The position numbers were made by a program, and so were the translations under genes. 64,000 bases of DNA from Lutjanus erythropterus (Eukaryota; Chordata; Actinopteri; Lutjaniformes; Lutjanidae). The notes beneath the pieces were generated by a model. It was not told the DNA's origin. It saw only the letters and a list, made by a program, of their open reading frames with translations, and ran no database searches. This document shows positions 22,196 through 34,058 of the stretch, one piece after another (the first letter of the stretch is position 1; every line of letters begins with the position of its first letter). The stretch spans positions 6,267,848 to 6,331,847 of the forward strand of contig CM034603.1 in NCBI GenBank assembly GCA_020091685.1. Direction: 5' to 3'.

Positions 22196-23764
22196 AAACT
22201 AAAGGTGAAAGTGAAACGAAAGCACTAAGTTAACTGGTTTTCCTTCAGTTAGTATCATCTACCTATTACTATAATGTAATGGTTCTGCTCCAGCAAGCAA
22301 GCTTGTACACAACACACATTTTTTGCAGATTCACACAAATTATTCCAACTTAAAGGGACAGCGAGCGATTCTAGACTGACTGTTGAGTCTCATCCCCAAA
22401 ACATCAGTGTTTGATGATCAGGGAATGAGACTGAACAATCAACTGTCTTACTGACCTGTGATTGGCCAAAGTCTCATGTCAAGGGCTAGATTTCCTAATG
22501 GCTGAAATCAGAGCCAACAGGAGAAGCAGAAGTCTTGTTTTCTCTCAGTTTCTCACACTTGAAAAGGTTCTTATGAAACTTTTGCCTAGTGACGAACACA
22601 CACAGTCACACAAAGCTTTAAGGATGAGAAAAGACCACGGTTACACTTAAATAAAGTGAATTATGTCAATTAAATACTTTAAATCATGCAGATATGCCCA
22701 ATATGGGTGTGACTCCTAATGAAAACGGGCTGTATAATGACTTAAAGTATTATGAAACCTACTTGGTATTAAACCCTCAAAACCTTATCTGCCCTCTCAG
22801 TGCCTGAAAAGCTTTTAATGGAATACTCCAACATTTGCCAAGCTAGGTTAAACATGTCAACTAAACTACCTCTGTATAGAACACACACTGGTAATGATCT
22901 TCTCACCTAATACTTGGTATGGCCACAAAAAAAGCTAATTTCTTACAATTTTTATTGGATTTCCAGTAGAAAACAAAGAGCTAAGCAAAATAAAAAGCAA
23001 AGAAAACAGGGCAGAGTGGTGCTATTCAGACTACAACACACAAGGTAGAATGTCGGCATTGAAAGTATCTGAGTGAAGGTTGCACGAATAACTCCTACCT
23101 CATTAAATGCTGGTTTGGATTTCCTATGAAGTGCAAAAACTACAAGTGGATTACGGTCTGAATAGACAAAAAGAGGTGTCCCGGGGCCCACATCAACATC
23201 GAAGTGCAGGAGAGACAAAATTAATCCCAGTGACTCTCAGTCATTAAACTAATGATTGAAGTAAAACATTTCAGTCTAGCTGGATTAATACTGCACCAGA
23301 TTCTCAATGCCTCCGTTACAAAAGCAAGAACCAAACAAACACGGCTTCAGATTTGAGTGTGACTGTTTCTTTTGTCTTTTTCTTTCCTTCTAAAGCCACA
23401 GCAGAGAAAACAAGAAAACGTTATTTTATAATTATTAATGCCTGAAAGTGTAAGCAGACTTTAAATGCTGCAGATGGTCAGGCTGAAGCAAATTGAACTA
23501 CTTTCTATACCGATAGTTCAATCAAGTGTAAAGATGCATCGCATTTAGAATGTGATCACAAATTTGGATATAAAAGTGTTCATGTGTAAAATAACTTGTT
23601 AAATAAATGGAGTTTATGTTGCAAATGGAGTATGAAGAAAAATACTTTTCTCTGATATAAGTAAGCATTAAGCTGCAGAAAAACAGAAATACACATTTCA
23701 TAGCACAAAACTGTAGTCAAAGCCGTAATAACTGATTCAGCACTGACATATTGTTAACTTCGAA
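22196..23764. other. gene-free stretch
   Basis: AT-rich unique sequence. A phrase near 22815 (TGGAATACTCCAACATTTG) may be a scrap of another repeat. The minus-strand 88-codon frame at 22952-23218 has a cysteine/leucine-rich end that is not a recognised domain. No gene. Confidence 0.4.
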
Positions 23765-24115
23765 GTTCATACAGCAAACTTGCTGCAAACAGTTGCTTCA
23801 ATACGACTCCGGGAGTTTCAGAGGAGCAAGTCAGGTTGTAAGTCACTCTCTTTTAGCTCTATTTTTGGTCTCCACCAAGTACTGATAGAAATATCTGTTT
23901 TTTTAGCTGCTAAATGCTCCAATATATTCACTACCTTGTCACTAACTGTGTCTATCTGCTGTATGGCATTGCACAGGTAGTGATTTGTACGTTTTCAGAA
24001 GATTTTCTCTGAAAATAGCGGCCTGTAGCAGCCAAAAACAACCCCATGAGAGCGGTGAGAGTGAACCAGAACAGCAAAGTTATAGCCAGAGAGCTAAACA
24101 ATGAGCTGAAACAAG
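23765..24115. repeat. teleost interspersed repeat, + orientation copy
   Basis: The core 'TTTTAGCTCTATTTTTGGTC', 'TCCACCAAGTACTGATAGAA', 'TTAGCTGCTAAATGCTCCAA' is the reverse complement of the shorter copy at 36085-36185. A similar arrangement, including the following GTCACTAACTGTGTCT and ACAATGAGCTGAAAC, is frequent in percomorph genomic sequence. Class is unknown. Confidence 0.6.
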
Positions 24116-26085
24116 CTTTGGATTCAGATAATTATTATCCTTAGGTTAATAACTACGTGCGACCCCTTTCACATTGTTTTCACATGTCATTGGAAACACT
24201 GTTGTTATAAAAATATTCATAACAGCCACTTGAAATACAGTGCTTAATTAAATGTAGTAAATAGACACTTTCATCTTGGATGGAAATACGCAAGTGGACA
24301 TGAATAAACATTATACCATGGTCTGGGTGATTGTTCCATTGAAACTGCCTGTTTACTGTTCTAAATTAATGCAATGGAATGAGAGTCAAAGCAGTCAAAG
24401 CCTCTGTCTCCAATTCATTGTAACACGTTAACAAGCAAACATCATGAGTGTTTAGTCCTTCAGTGCCTCATCCTTTGAATAGGATGGCGACTGTAACACA
24501 AAAGAAGTATATGTGCTTGCCCTTGAATGGGCATAAGTGCTGACTGACACTATTTGACTGAAACAATTTTATGATTTTTTATTTAAAAATATGACATTTA
24601 TTTTCCATTTTAGCCCTTTTTAATAGCTCATGTGCCAACTTTTAGAACATTTCATAAACAATTAATTAACTACTTTCTTTAATGTTGCATAAAGAGTTCT
24701 AAAAATGAAAAAAAAAAAAGTTATTGACATATTAGAACACTGGAAACAAATCTTCAAATAAACACCAAGCTATTAACAAAACGCTTTATTCCTGTTCTGT
24801 TCTCCTTTCTCAGCTAAACTAGCAAACTCCTTTTAGCAATGGAAGCTGAAGAGTATCATGAACAATATTTCATAAATTTATATTATCTATTATCTGTACA
24901 GTCTAGGACTGAAAACAAAAGTACATCTATGAGTGACTGCCCAAATAAGGGTATATAAAACAGGGACAATGTATGTATGTATCCTCCAGGATTATCAAAG
25001 TTGTGTCATTTTTCAACAAGAACATTTAAAATCATCCTTGGGGTGATTTTCTAACATATAATTAACGTGAAAAAATGGCAAAACCTAGCTCATGGCCAGT
25101 ATCTTTGTCCACATATGCTGCCATCTTGGATTTGGATAGAAATTGTAGGTATGCATTCTTAATGTTGTCATAAAGTCAGATGACCTCAGATGACCCCTCC
25201 TTCAGTGTTTTTCATCATATGAAACTCCCCTGCTTTCCTTCATAGCCTGTCAAATGACTGTATCCCCCAGAATACAGAAACTCTGAGATCAGTCAGAGAT
25301 TTAGTTGCCATTCAAACACACATGCCGACACACTCCACATACACACAGTTAGCGTGTGCATTGCCACGTGGCAAACAGCGGAAAATCTGGGCAGTCGGCA
25401 CACTGGCTGTTTGGAGTGAATAAACAGGCCGCACAAACAGTCACATTTGTGCACAAAACAGGAGGTGAACATTTGCTTCGCAATCTGTCGGAACATTTTA
25501 AGTGGTAGGAGGTGTTCGGTGATCGGTAGCTTGCACTTTATCCTAAGCTAGGAGACTTAGCAGCGTCCAGCCTTCAGGCAAGAGTCAACCGCTTTGGCAA
25601 GCTCACACTTTCACACCGATTCTTCCACAGATAACACTGCAGATGGCATATTGCTTAGCATCTTTATCCACCCTTGCCTTGCAGTAATAACACAGGGATA
25701 AATCCTAGCTCTGACTATAATCAGTGTCTTCTACATCAAATAGTAAAAGTACATCAGATACTGTCTGGGCCCAAAAACTAAGCGCGTGGGGCCGACCAGT
25801 CACCATTGGTAAACATCACATTCTGTTTTCATTACATTGGTATTTTGTGAGGACGTTTCTCATTTGCTTTGTTCTAGTTTCATGTGGCCGGACGGAAAAA
25901 AAGCTGCTCTCGTTTTCCTCCTACAGGCCTTTCGTTCTTCTGCCTCTCGTTCTTTTATCGTCAGGACAAAAAAAAAGAGGTTTGATGTGGAGTCTCGATG
26001 CATCTCTTTGTTCCAAACACTCCATCCTCCCAAATAACCTCTATATCTGAGGGCTTTTGATAAACAGTGGAGCGTCTGCTGCATA
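24116..26085. other. gene-free stretch
   Basis: AT-rich DNA with an A11 run near 24710 and no supported gene. 25290-25500 is more complex and could be regulatory. The overlapping 108- and 66-codon frames after 25724 have no recognisable domain. Confidence 0.45.
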
Positions 26086-26088
26086 ATT

Positions 26089-26262
26089 CAGAGGTCCTAA
26101 AACTTCTTCTGTTCCGGACCAAAATGAAAAATGTAATCCCATCCCCTGGGTCCGACGCAGCCTCATTATTCACTGCCACTGGTGTCACGCGGGGAACCCC
26201 AGCAGAGGTAGCGCCGTGAAATATTGCAGGTCCCAGCCCATAGTTTAAGAAAGAATAGGGTG
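26089..26262. mobile_element. possible hAT-like MITE, degenerate
   Basis: The left end CAGAGGTCCTAAAACTTCTTCTG and, on the minus strand, the right end CTTTCTTAAACTATGGGCTGGGACC both resemble hAT/Charlie-type termini (CAGNGGTTCTNAAACT). I could not match an 8-bp target duplication, so the right border is uncertain and the call is weak. Confidence 0.3.
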
Positions 26263-26529
26263 CCATCCAGAGCATGTGTGGGCAGCGTGTTCTGCTTGTT
26301 CTAATTCTGTGTGGGCCGTGCCAGTCACTGGGGTCACGCATTGTGCTTTTGCTCCATTACCATGGGGAATGAGTGTGACAGGGCAGGCATGTTACGACCC
26401 TGTCATCTCAGAAATATGCTCCTCATTGTGACTAGATTGCTTCTGGTGCTGATGCGTAATCAAGGCCAATTGCAAGGCCATCGTCTCATCTCAGCAGCAG
26501 GCGGCACATGTCGACACATGTGTCACTAG
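26263..26529. other. gene-free stretch
   Basis: Mixed-composition DNA leading into the 26.5-kb candidate block, with a fairly high CpG count. There is no coding frame of note beyond the 72-codon frame at 26311, which has no known domain. Confidence 0.35.
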
Positions 26530-27080
26530 CGCTTTGTCCCGAGCACCTCAGCCGTAATGCAATCAGCTGGTGTTTGCGTGACGGGGTCTGAGATAAAAAA
26601 TTACAACCTTGGACCATTTTCAAAGAAAATAATCTGCAGGAATTTCTCAGGGGAGCATATGTTTCTATTTGAACCTTATTAAGACCGTGCAAATTGAATC
26701 TATTCAGCCACGAGCAGTGGAATTTGAATTTCTGAGATTAGCATTTTGGTGAATCAATAAAAGAAGCAACTCAAGGCCTTTTACGGGGTGGATTAATCTG
26801 TATAAGATTCATCAGAGTTGCCCTCTGGGACAGAGGTAGCCCCCTTCTCGCTGGTCTGTGTTTGCTAAAAAAGAAAAGAGAGAAGCGCTCTTGGCCCACA
26901 GTGAAAGAGGAGGCATGATTGAAGGCTTATTTCCCCTTCCAACATCATCAGCAGCAACCTGCCGCCATTACAGGGCTGCATTAGCAGCTTATAGTCACTT
27001 CATTGAAACGTGTTTAAGAAGTCCCTTCATCTGTAACGGATGTACTACAGTCTCCTGGGTCTCAGTGGGGATGTATACCT

Positions 27081-27115
27081 CACACACACACACACACATA
27101 CACACACACACACAT
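27081..27115. repeat. (CA)n microsatellite, interrupted once
   Basis: CA dinucleotides for 35 bases with one TA interruption at about 27099-27100. Confidence 0.9.
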
Positions 27116-27143
27116 AGAAGAAGTATATCTCCCACTGCTTCAC

Positions 27144-27159
27144 AGATAGATAGATAGAT
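27144..27159. repeat. short (GATA)n microsatellite
   Basis: AGATAGATAGATAGAT, about four units, immediately downstream of the CA microsatellite. Confidence 0.8.
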
Positions 27160-27400
27160 CGAGAGCTATTTCTTAATGATCTCTTCCCCTGGGATTCCTA
27201 TAGAAAACCATTTAGTTAGAAGCACCGCTCTTCAATAAAGTCAGAGGAGGTCTTGTAATTGCTTCACCAGGCCACGGCAGTAATGCTTCATTTTGCTGAG
27301 CGGGAATGGCAGCGGCGGCAGCATTGTATAAATAGCCCATCATGCATCTGTGCTGTATTTAACCTCCACTGGAACGACGGTGCTCGTTTTTAACCTTTAA

Positions 27401-27487
27401 ATTGGGTTGATTGAAAAACAAAAAACTCGGTTGAGTGTTTCCCTGGTCAAAAGTAACTACAGAAAAGATGAGAACTACATATGTGAG
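27401..27487. other. short unique spacer
   Basis: Separates the candidate regulatory cluster from the inverted transposon copy. Nothing is seen in it. Confidence 0.4.
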
Positions 27488-28161
27488 TTCTTTGTAAGAG
27501 TAAGGGTTCCATTAAGAACCCTTTTCATCCAAAGAACCCTTTTTGAAAGGAGTTCCTCGATGATTGTTTAAATCCTCAAAGAATTCTTTTGCCTAGAGTT
27601 TGTCAAAAGTCTTTTGGACACAATATAAAAGGGTTCTTGGTAGATCAAACCCTTGGGATAAAAAAAGAGTCCTTGGTAGAACCCCTCGGATGGGTTCTTG
27701 TTAGCACCTTTATAAGGTGAAAAGGTGACGAGTGTTCTGGGTGGAACCATTACACCATAGAATGGTTTTCTATAAAATCTCTCACGGGGGATCACCTTCC
27801 ACAGGTGCGGGTTGGTTCTAGGTGGAACCTCCTGGGTGGACTCTAGATAAAACCTTTGGAATATAAACGGGTACTTGGTAGAATCCTTTAGTTGGGTTCT
27901 TGTTAGCACCCTTAGAAGGTGAAAAGGTGGAGGGGGTATTGGGTGGAACCATTACAACATAGAAGGCTTCTCTGTACCTCTCATAGAGGGTTCTGGGTAA
28001 CACCTTTCACAGACAGTCCTCGGTATAGCCCTTTAATTGGGGGTCTAGATAGAACTCTCTCAAAGGGCTCCAAGCAAGTACAACCTTTATAAAAGTTTCT
28101 ACCAGGAACCAAAACAGCTTCCCAATTGGTTCTAGTTAGAACCTTTATTTCTAGGAGTATA
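27488..28161 (-). mobile_element. non-autonomous DNA element with internal tandem array (copy 2, inverted)
   Basis: On the minus strand this element runs in the same direction as copy 1 at 15684-16847. Its right border TTTCTAGGAGTATA corresponds to copy 1's left TACACCCTGAGAAA end, and the adjoining CTAACTAGAAC phrase is shared. At the other side TTCTTTGTAAGAGTAAG and AATATAAAAGGGTTCT are colinear with copy 1 outside the array. The outermost ~80 bp of that side, including the terminal repeat, are missing. Fewer array units are present and they are more diverged. There is no coding potential. Confidence 0.65.
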
Positions 28162-29041
28162 TTAACAGTGTCAGCCATGATAGACATATGTAATTTCATA
28201 GCCCTTTATGTCATACTTTGCTCTCGTGATTCTTGCCAAGCTTGACTGGCCACTCAGCTCATTATCATCTCTTGCAGACAATCATTTGGCTTGGCCCCTG
28301 TGAATATGGAGTATTATCTTTCTGTGATCTCAACCTTGAGGAAAATCTGCACAGTAAACCGTTTAGCAGCACTGTTCTGTTCCTTAAGCATGCTAAGATC
28401 TTCTTGGCCCTTGCTGTTGAGCCCCAGTTACAAACGGGACCCCAGTTTTCGAGGGACGAACAACACGCAAGGCTAAGAATTAGCACAAAGCTAAGAGTTC
28501 ATGCATGCTGCAGACAGACCATTAAACAGACCATGGCAAAGTTTTAGCTGATTCAGTTTGACAGCCTCCAATAGCAGCCAGTTCAGTCACGATTTGTGAT
28601 AATGACCAAACATCTCCTCAAGCTAGCACAGTGAAGGAGATCAGGAAGTCCTGAGGCTTCTTTGTCGAAGTGTGGTGAATTATTAGACAGAACCCGCAGT
28701 GACACCCCGCAACACGGACATATTTTCTAGTCAAACTGATTCATATTTTTAATAACACATTGCTGCAAATACTTGGTCTGTCTCAAGTGAGCAGAACATG
28801 CTGCACAGCAAAAAAGCATTTTTTTCACTAACATGTTATGAGTTTTGGGTTTCTATCTGACTTTCTACTTTTGGGTAAAACATGCATGCTGTTTGAAGGC
28901 CTGTTCCATTGCAGTGATCCTATCCATTAGGACGAGACCTCCTGGGCAACTAATAACAGTCATATAATTTAAGCATCTTCTACCTCATTAAAAAGTCAGG
29001 GGTGTGGATGTATTACATGATATATGAATCTTATTGCAATT

Positions 29042-29047
<6 letters not shown>
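28162..29047. other. gene-free stretch
   Basis: Unique sequence with no supported gene. The 104-codon frame at 28233 has no recognisable domain. The AT microsatellite starts at its right border. Confidence 0.45.

Positions 29048-29136
<89 letters not shown>
29048..29136. repeat. compound (AT)36(TG)8 microsatellite
   Basis: About 73 bases of alternating A and T followed by 16 bases of TG. This is a flexible DNA segment prone to cruciform extrusion and length change, and its exact length in an assembly is unreliable. Confidence 0.95.
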
Positions 29137-29137
<1 letters not shown>

Positions 29138-30242
29138 ACATTGCTAAAGTGGTAACACCCTGGAGGATAATCTGTTATTTACTGTTGACTGTGATTAGGG
29201 CTATGAGACAAATTCAGCACCAAAGTACTTATAATGACAGTACAAAACATCCTCAAGGGTATAATGGCATTTATGCAATAGCTTCTAGTGTATATGTAGG
29301 CTGTTAAGTCAAATGTCTGCTATAAAAGAGTGAACAAATGGAAGAGTAACAAACAGATTGGATCACTTAATACCTCCCTGCGTTCTGTAAGAGACAGCAA
29401 AGGATCAAATAAAGGTATTATGTGCTATGATGCTTTCTGCCAATTACCAGCAATTTAAAGCCATGTATTAGGCTGCTAGTGTCACAAAATCCACCTCAGT
29501 TGTATTCATTCCAGCTCAGTCTAATTCTCTGTACCCCTTAAGCCACATACTCGGGCTCGTGGAGCATTATTCTTTACCCATCCACCAGATGCCCTCTCAC
29601 TTTTGTCCTTGTGTCCGCCCTGCAGTCACCTCATTCCCTTTACCTGAGCTTCCCCACCTACGCCTCAGTCTCTCATTAGATAGGGTACATTCCAAGTCTC
29701 TTGTGTGATATTTCCTGGATTCTCGCTGGAACAGGAAGTCGTTCTGGTTGGCCAACTGGCAAGCCATCCCAAAGCTCTTATTTCTGCTCAGAGGAGCAAG
29801 GTGGGATCTCAGAGGAGCCATAAGCCAGGACACATGGGAGCAGTCTTCCCTAAAGACTTTCAGCTGAATGCAATGACATATAAAGACTCCACCCCAACAT
29901 CTGGCACATTTGAACAAGATGGCAGAGAAACAGTCAAGCACCTGTTATTTTCTTCTTTGCTATGAACTGCTGCAAATCAGATATGTCTAAAGATTCCAAG
30001 GAGCAACAACATTTAAGCAAGACGTAGGGTCGGGTCGATGGACAGTGCCATGGTCCATCGCTGATGGCTGGCAGTCATCGACCACTGAGCCCTCTACCAA
30101 CGTAACACCATGACTGAGCCTTAGAATGGATATATATGTAAGGAGTGTCAGCCAGAAAGCACAAAAATTGGGGATGGGTTTACTATCCTTGGATTCTCCG
30201 TGATGGGCTTCTAATTATTATAAGAGCATCATGTGTCTGATT
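29137..30242. other. gene-free stretch with a short palindrome
   Basis: No supported gene. 29580-29950 is more complex; its minus-strand 114-codon frame has no recognised domain. CGATGGAC (30036-30043) and GTCCATCG (30053-30060) form a perfect 8-bp stem in a phrase (CAGTGCCATGGTCCATCG) that resembles a recurrent fish repeat of unknown class. Confidence 0.4.
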
Positions 30243-30250
30243 TACTAAAG

Positions 30251-30516
30251 CAGTGATTCCCAAAGTGCGGACTGCCAAAGCCCTGCAAAGCCATGGATTT
30301 TAAATTACATGTTATTCTTCTTTTATATGACATAGTTTAACAGGTGTTACACCAAATTTGGTGGCCTGTCACATGAACGTAACGCATCTTATATCTCGTT
30401 ATTCATCCGATTAGTCTCGTATGTTGATGAGAGTTGTAATTACAAGTCTGGGTGGGCCGCAGACAATTTTAAGATATCAAACTGGACCATGGCATTCTAA
30501 AGTTTGGACATGGCTG
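30251..30516. mobile_element. hAT-type MITE, intact with 8-bp target duplication
   Basis: TACTAAAG is duplicated exactly at 30243-30250 and 30517-30524. The element begins CAGTGATTCCCAAAGTG and the reverse complement of its end is CAGCCATGTCCAAACTT, an imperfect terminal inverted repeat starting CAG and matching at 11 of the first 17 positions. The 8-bp duplication and CAG-type ends are diagnostic of the hAT superfamily. At 266 bp with no transposase it is non-autonomous. Confidence 0.8.
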
Positions 30517-30524
30517 TACTAAAG

Positions 30525-31124
30525 GAAAAACTGCATGAAATAGCGCCCACTTAATATCTAATATATAAAATATATTGAAGAAATTAGAGTGATATCATTG
30601 ACAATGGCAATGTTTTCGCTGTGGTCATATACCGAATTGTTAGATATCGGCTGAACCTAGCAAGAACATGGGAAACCTCAACATTGTCATGTTTCAGTTA
30701 ATGCTGTTTCATCTACAATCTGCTTATTTATGTAATATCTCACTGATAGCACCTTCCTTGCATATGTGTAACATATATGTCTGAAATATCGCATCTCATG
30801 TGTTTGAAAGTATACAACTACAGTAATAGCATTACAAGAATTCCAGCTGTGCCAGTTTCATCAGATGATCGGATGTTGCTTCACACGCTTTAGATTAAAG
30901 GACGTCTCATTAGTCTCTTTGCGTGGGTTCCTAGCGTCTTTACATGCATCCTCGGTGGAAGGGTCTAAAACGCAAGGAAAAGATGCAAGAGAGGGAAACA
31001 TGTATGCATTCTAAGACACTTTAGAAGTAACCATAGATATACCAGCCCAGATCCACTGTTCTCCTGCCAGTTTGACAAAGATGCCAATCGCCTCAAGCCT
31101 TTTTTGTCCCAGCCATCTGCATTT
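30525..31124. other. gene-free stretch
   Basis: AT-rich, unique. 30880-30980 is a little more complex. No gene is supported. Confidence 0.45.
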
Positions 31125-31385
31125 CTGATCTGTTCCTGTTTTTTTTCCTGCTACCTGTTCTGGATTTCTGTGGATTCTGACCTGCTGCCTGTTAATCACA
31201 TGTCTGCTTTGCCCCTTTGGATTTGTTTGCCTGTTTGGACTGCTGTCCCAGTGCTGACCCTTGCCTGCCACACGGTCTTTGAAGCCTTTTGACCTCATTT
31301 TTTTGTAAATACATCATTGAACTGATCCTTTCTGCCTGCCTTTTGTCTGTGTTTGCCTGTATTCACCAGGCATGACAGCTTGATT
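31125..31385 (+). repeat. retroelement-like 3' fragment (class uncertain)
   Basis: The T/C-rich text with repeated GCCTGTTT/CTGCCTG, a GTAAATACATCATTGAACTGATCC phrase and a GGCATGACAG end resembles the 3' part of a common fish retroelement, of the kind also seen at 54435-54800. No reverse transcriptase, poly(A) tail or flanking duplication could be defined. Confidence 0.35.
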
Positions 31386-31824
31386 GAGACCACATGTTGT
31401 TTAAAGTCAATGGCTGCCTCCTGATTGGATTAAACTGTACTTTATGCACTCAGTAACAAGCTTATCTGCTTATGATATCTTATAAGCAACTTTTTAAGCA
31501 AATGGTTACCCACCTGACCCTGCCAAAAGATCATTAGTATAATGAGGATAAACGTTCATGAAAACTCTCATAGATCTCCTAGAGAAAGATGTTGCTGCTC
31601 TGAACTGTGTCAGGCCAACACAAAGTTCAGGCTGTTAATTAACAGCAACAAAGCTAATTCCTGAATCGGTTCATAATTAGCACATTTAGGAGGTTTTCAC
31701 TGAATAAATTCCACGTGATAAGCAAGGTGTGTGAGGAAACACTAAACAAATTGGTGTATTAAGCCTAAAGCTCAGCTGAAAATTCTACAGCATTTAATTG
31801 ATCATTTTACACTCATTAACCTCT
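31386..31824. other. gene-free stretch
   Basis: Unique sequence with no supported feature. A short mirrored CAGGCTGTTAATTAACAGC phrase (31628-31646) contains a small palindrome GCTGTTAATTAACAGC. Confidence 0.4.
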
Positions 31825-32155
31825 GTGGTCAGCACTGCCGCCTCACAGCAAGAAGGTCCTGAGTTCGATCCCCCGGCTTGCTGGGGCAGGGCCTTTCTGT
31901 GCAGAGTTTGCATGTTCTCCCCGTGTCTGCGTGGGTTCTCTCTGGGTTCTCCGGCTTCCTCCCACAGACCAAAGACATGCGTGCTAGGTTAATTGGTGAC
32001 TCTAAATTGCCCATAGGTGTGAATGTGAGTGGTTGTTTGTCTATGTGTCAGCCCTGCGATGAACTGGTGACTTGTCCAGGTGAACCCCACCTCTCGCCCA
32101 ATGTCAGCTGGGATAGGCTCCAGCAGCCCGTGACCCTTACGGAATAAGCAGTTAC
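31825..32155 (+). mobile_element. tRNA-derived SINE-like repeat with LINE-type tail
   Basis: The start (TGTGGTCAGCACTGCCGCC) resembles a tRNA A box and GAGTTCGATCCCC at about 31861 a B box, so the head is tRNA-derived. The body (TTGCATGTTCTCCCCGTGTC, CTTCCTCCCACAGACCAAAG, GGTTAATTGGTGACTC, GATAGGCTCCAGC) is the well-known teleost repeat that normally ends GGATAAGCGGTTACAGA; here GGAATAAGCAGTTACAGA is the last part. The typical final GATGG microsatellite is absent. It is therefore a 3'-truncated, old insertion, probably mobilised by an RTE-like LINE. The internal promoter is not a functional tRNA gene. Confidence 0.75.
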
Positions 32156-34058
32156 AGATGAACCTCTGTCATGGTCTTCCCTTTGTGACCTTCACAATTT
32201 CATGTCTCACAGTTCAGAGTGAACTCTGGAGCAAAGTAAAGGAGGCGGATTGGTTCACAACAGGCTCATTCCACATAGAAATGAAAGGGAACCGATATCT
32301 GGTGGGGCTGCATAAGGTCGAGTTCACAAAAAATGAACATCCTGCTGCCGTGTCAGGTACACTGACAGGTGACCGATTCATTGTAGCAGCCAGCTGCCAT
32401 TTTATTTTACTTCATGTATCTTTTTCATTCCTAACTGGAAGGACTGTGCATTTCCTTGTCTCTGCAATACGGGTGTACAACCCAAATTTTTGGCTGCCAA
32501 TTAGTTTAGAGTATGAATTCAATAGCTGGCCATTTTTTTTTTTTTACACATAGCTCTTTTAAAATCACATGTCGACTAGCAAAATGTCCTGCACTTCATT
32601 TCCTTTGCTTTTCACACCACAAACGAGCTGCAAAAGCCAATTGGAACAAAACCCCCATTATCTTCTCTGCACCAAAGTTCAGTTGACAGCCTTTACGCCA
32701 GCCTAAATGACCCAAACCAAACAGATTAGACGTGAAAGCACCCTAATATATGGAAACCATAAAAATTAGTCATAAATACCACTTCCAGTTAAGTGACTTA
32801 TCTTGTGTCCTTCACTTGTGACACATTAAGATCCACTGAACCATTTGCTTGACAACCAAGCAACCGTAAAACTCTGCCTAGTCCTAAAACAAGTGTTGCG
32901 TGAAGGTTAAACATATATTCCATACCACTGGCTGGCTGGGAAAAAAAGCATAATTTTAAGCAACCTTGCCTGTCTATGTGATTTCTTTCCCATAATTTCA
33001 CCATTCATGCGCGCCAGACTGTCATTGCCTCAGCTTGTCTCGTGGAACTTTTAATGTGATGGCACCCCGGGGACATAATGATACCAATGGGGGTTCTTCA
33101 CTGTGATTACAGGTAACAGCAACAAGGTTAGACACAAGACAATTCCACCATCAAAGAACCAGGACGTACAATCTCACGTATGGGCACGCTCTGTCTTTTC
33201 AGTGCAGGATATGAGACAGGCTGCAGCTACAAGTCATACAATAGACTTAGTTTAGTTTGCAATAAAACTCAGCTTCACACTCTTGTTTCTAATTTTCATT
33301 CATGCACCCATAATGTATGAGTGCACTCTTTCATCCTCTCTTTATGACTCTTATGTGTGAGATTTTGAGGTAGCGAGGTGGGAGGATGGGTGTGTGAGTG
33401 GTAAAGGTTAACAGAGGGGATCAATAGCAGTGCATCTGCTGACATATCCCTGAATGACTCCCAACCACTATTTTTAAAAATCACTCACAACACACTCAAA
33501 GGCCAGCGCTCATTGATTTTCTACTTGTATGTAGGTGAGTGTATGCATATGTGTGTGTGTGTGTGTCTGTATGCATTTTTAATTGGTGTGGCCTGTCCGT
33601 TGAGAGTTCCCCACCACTTCTCAAACAATTAGTTTAATGGAGCATTACTCCCGTATCTGGGTTCGCAAAGTCAATACATCGACAGCCCGCAGATGTAAAG
33701 TGTCAGCGCAGGCACTCATACGGTCATGGAAACTCTGCCGCACACTTTAGATTAAACAGCGCCTACACAGAGTGCACTCTGGTTAAGCAAAATCCACTAT
33801 TAGAGGTAGTTTGATTCCTGGGAGCGTGGACTATTGGGAGGAAAGATTTATGAGCCATGCAGACAAACAAGTCTCTCTGAAGCACAACGCTTATGTTGCA
33901 ACATATGCAAGCGATGCAAAGACAGGACACAAAGCCTGCAGCCTGCCTTACGCATATTGCGTGGGTGCCGTCTGTGTTTTGTAACAAGGCACACGTGCAT
34001 CTGTAAAAACTGCAGCAAAAAAATCTCTGTTTTACGAATCTAATCGAGTACAGCAGCA
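32156..34058. other. gene-free stretch with candidate non-coding blocks
   Basis: A 131-codon frame at 32158-32553 is the longest open frame near here but has no signal, domain or splice context that I recognise. 32990-33120 and 33590-33770 are complex and may be conserved non-coding DNA. A TG run lies at 33549-33566. A few CpGs are retained in 33660-33730. Confidence 0.35.

Larger units (their letters stand above)
26530..27400. other. strongest candidate cluster of conserved non-coding elements
   Basis: 26540-26860, 26920-27060 and 27220-27400 are three repeat-free stretches with balanced composition, ATTA/TTAAT motifs, runs without low complexity and few CpG losses, separated by a CA and a GATA microsatellite. 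Complex stretches broken only by microsatellites are typical of enhancer clusters in gene deserts of vertebrate developmental genes. No splice-bounded open frame is convincing. The nature of the target gene cannot be told from this window. Confidence 0.4.

Noticed and set aside
25961..26341. Minus-strand 126-codon frame
   Set aside because: No domain recognised. It runs through a possible degenerate hAT element and into unrelated DNA on both sides.
29002..29307. 101-codon frame with a Tyr-Ile repeat
   Set aside because: The Tyr-Ile part is the translation of the AT microsatellite.
31825..31880. Possible tRNA gene with A and B boxes
   Set aside because: The boxes belong to the tRNA-like head of a SINE-type repeat. 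No cloverleaf with a closed acceptor stem can be drawn and the body that follows is a known fish repeat.
32158..32553. 131-codon open frame just after the SINE-like repeat
   Set aside because: Begins at the border of a repeat, has no recognised domain and ends in a run of phenylalanines from a T tract.
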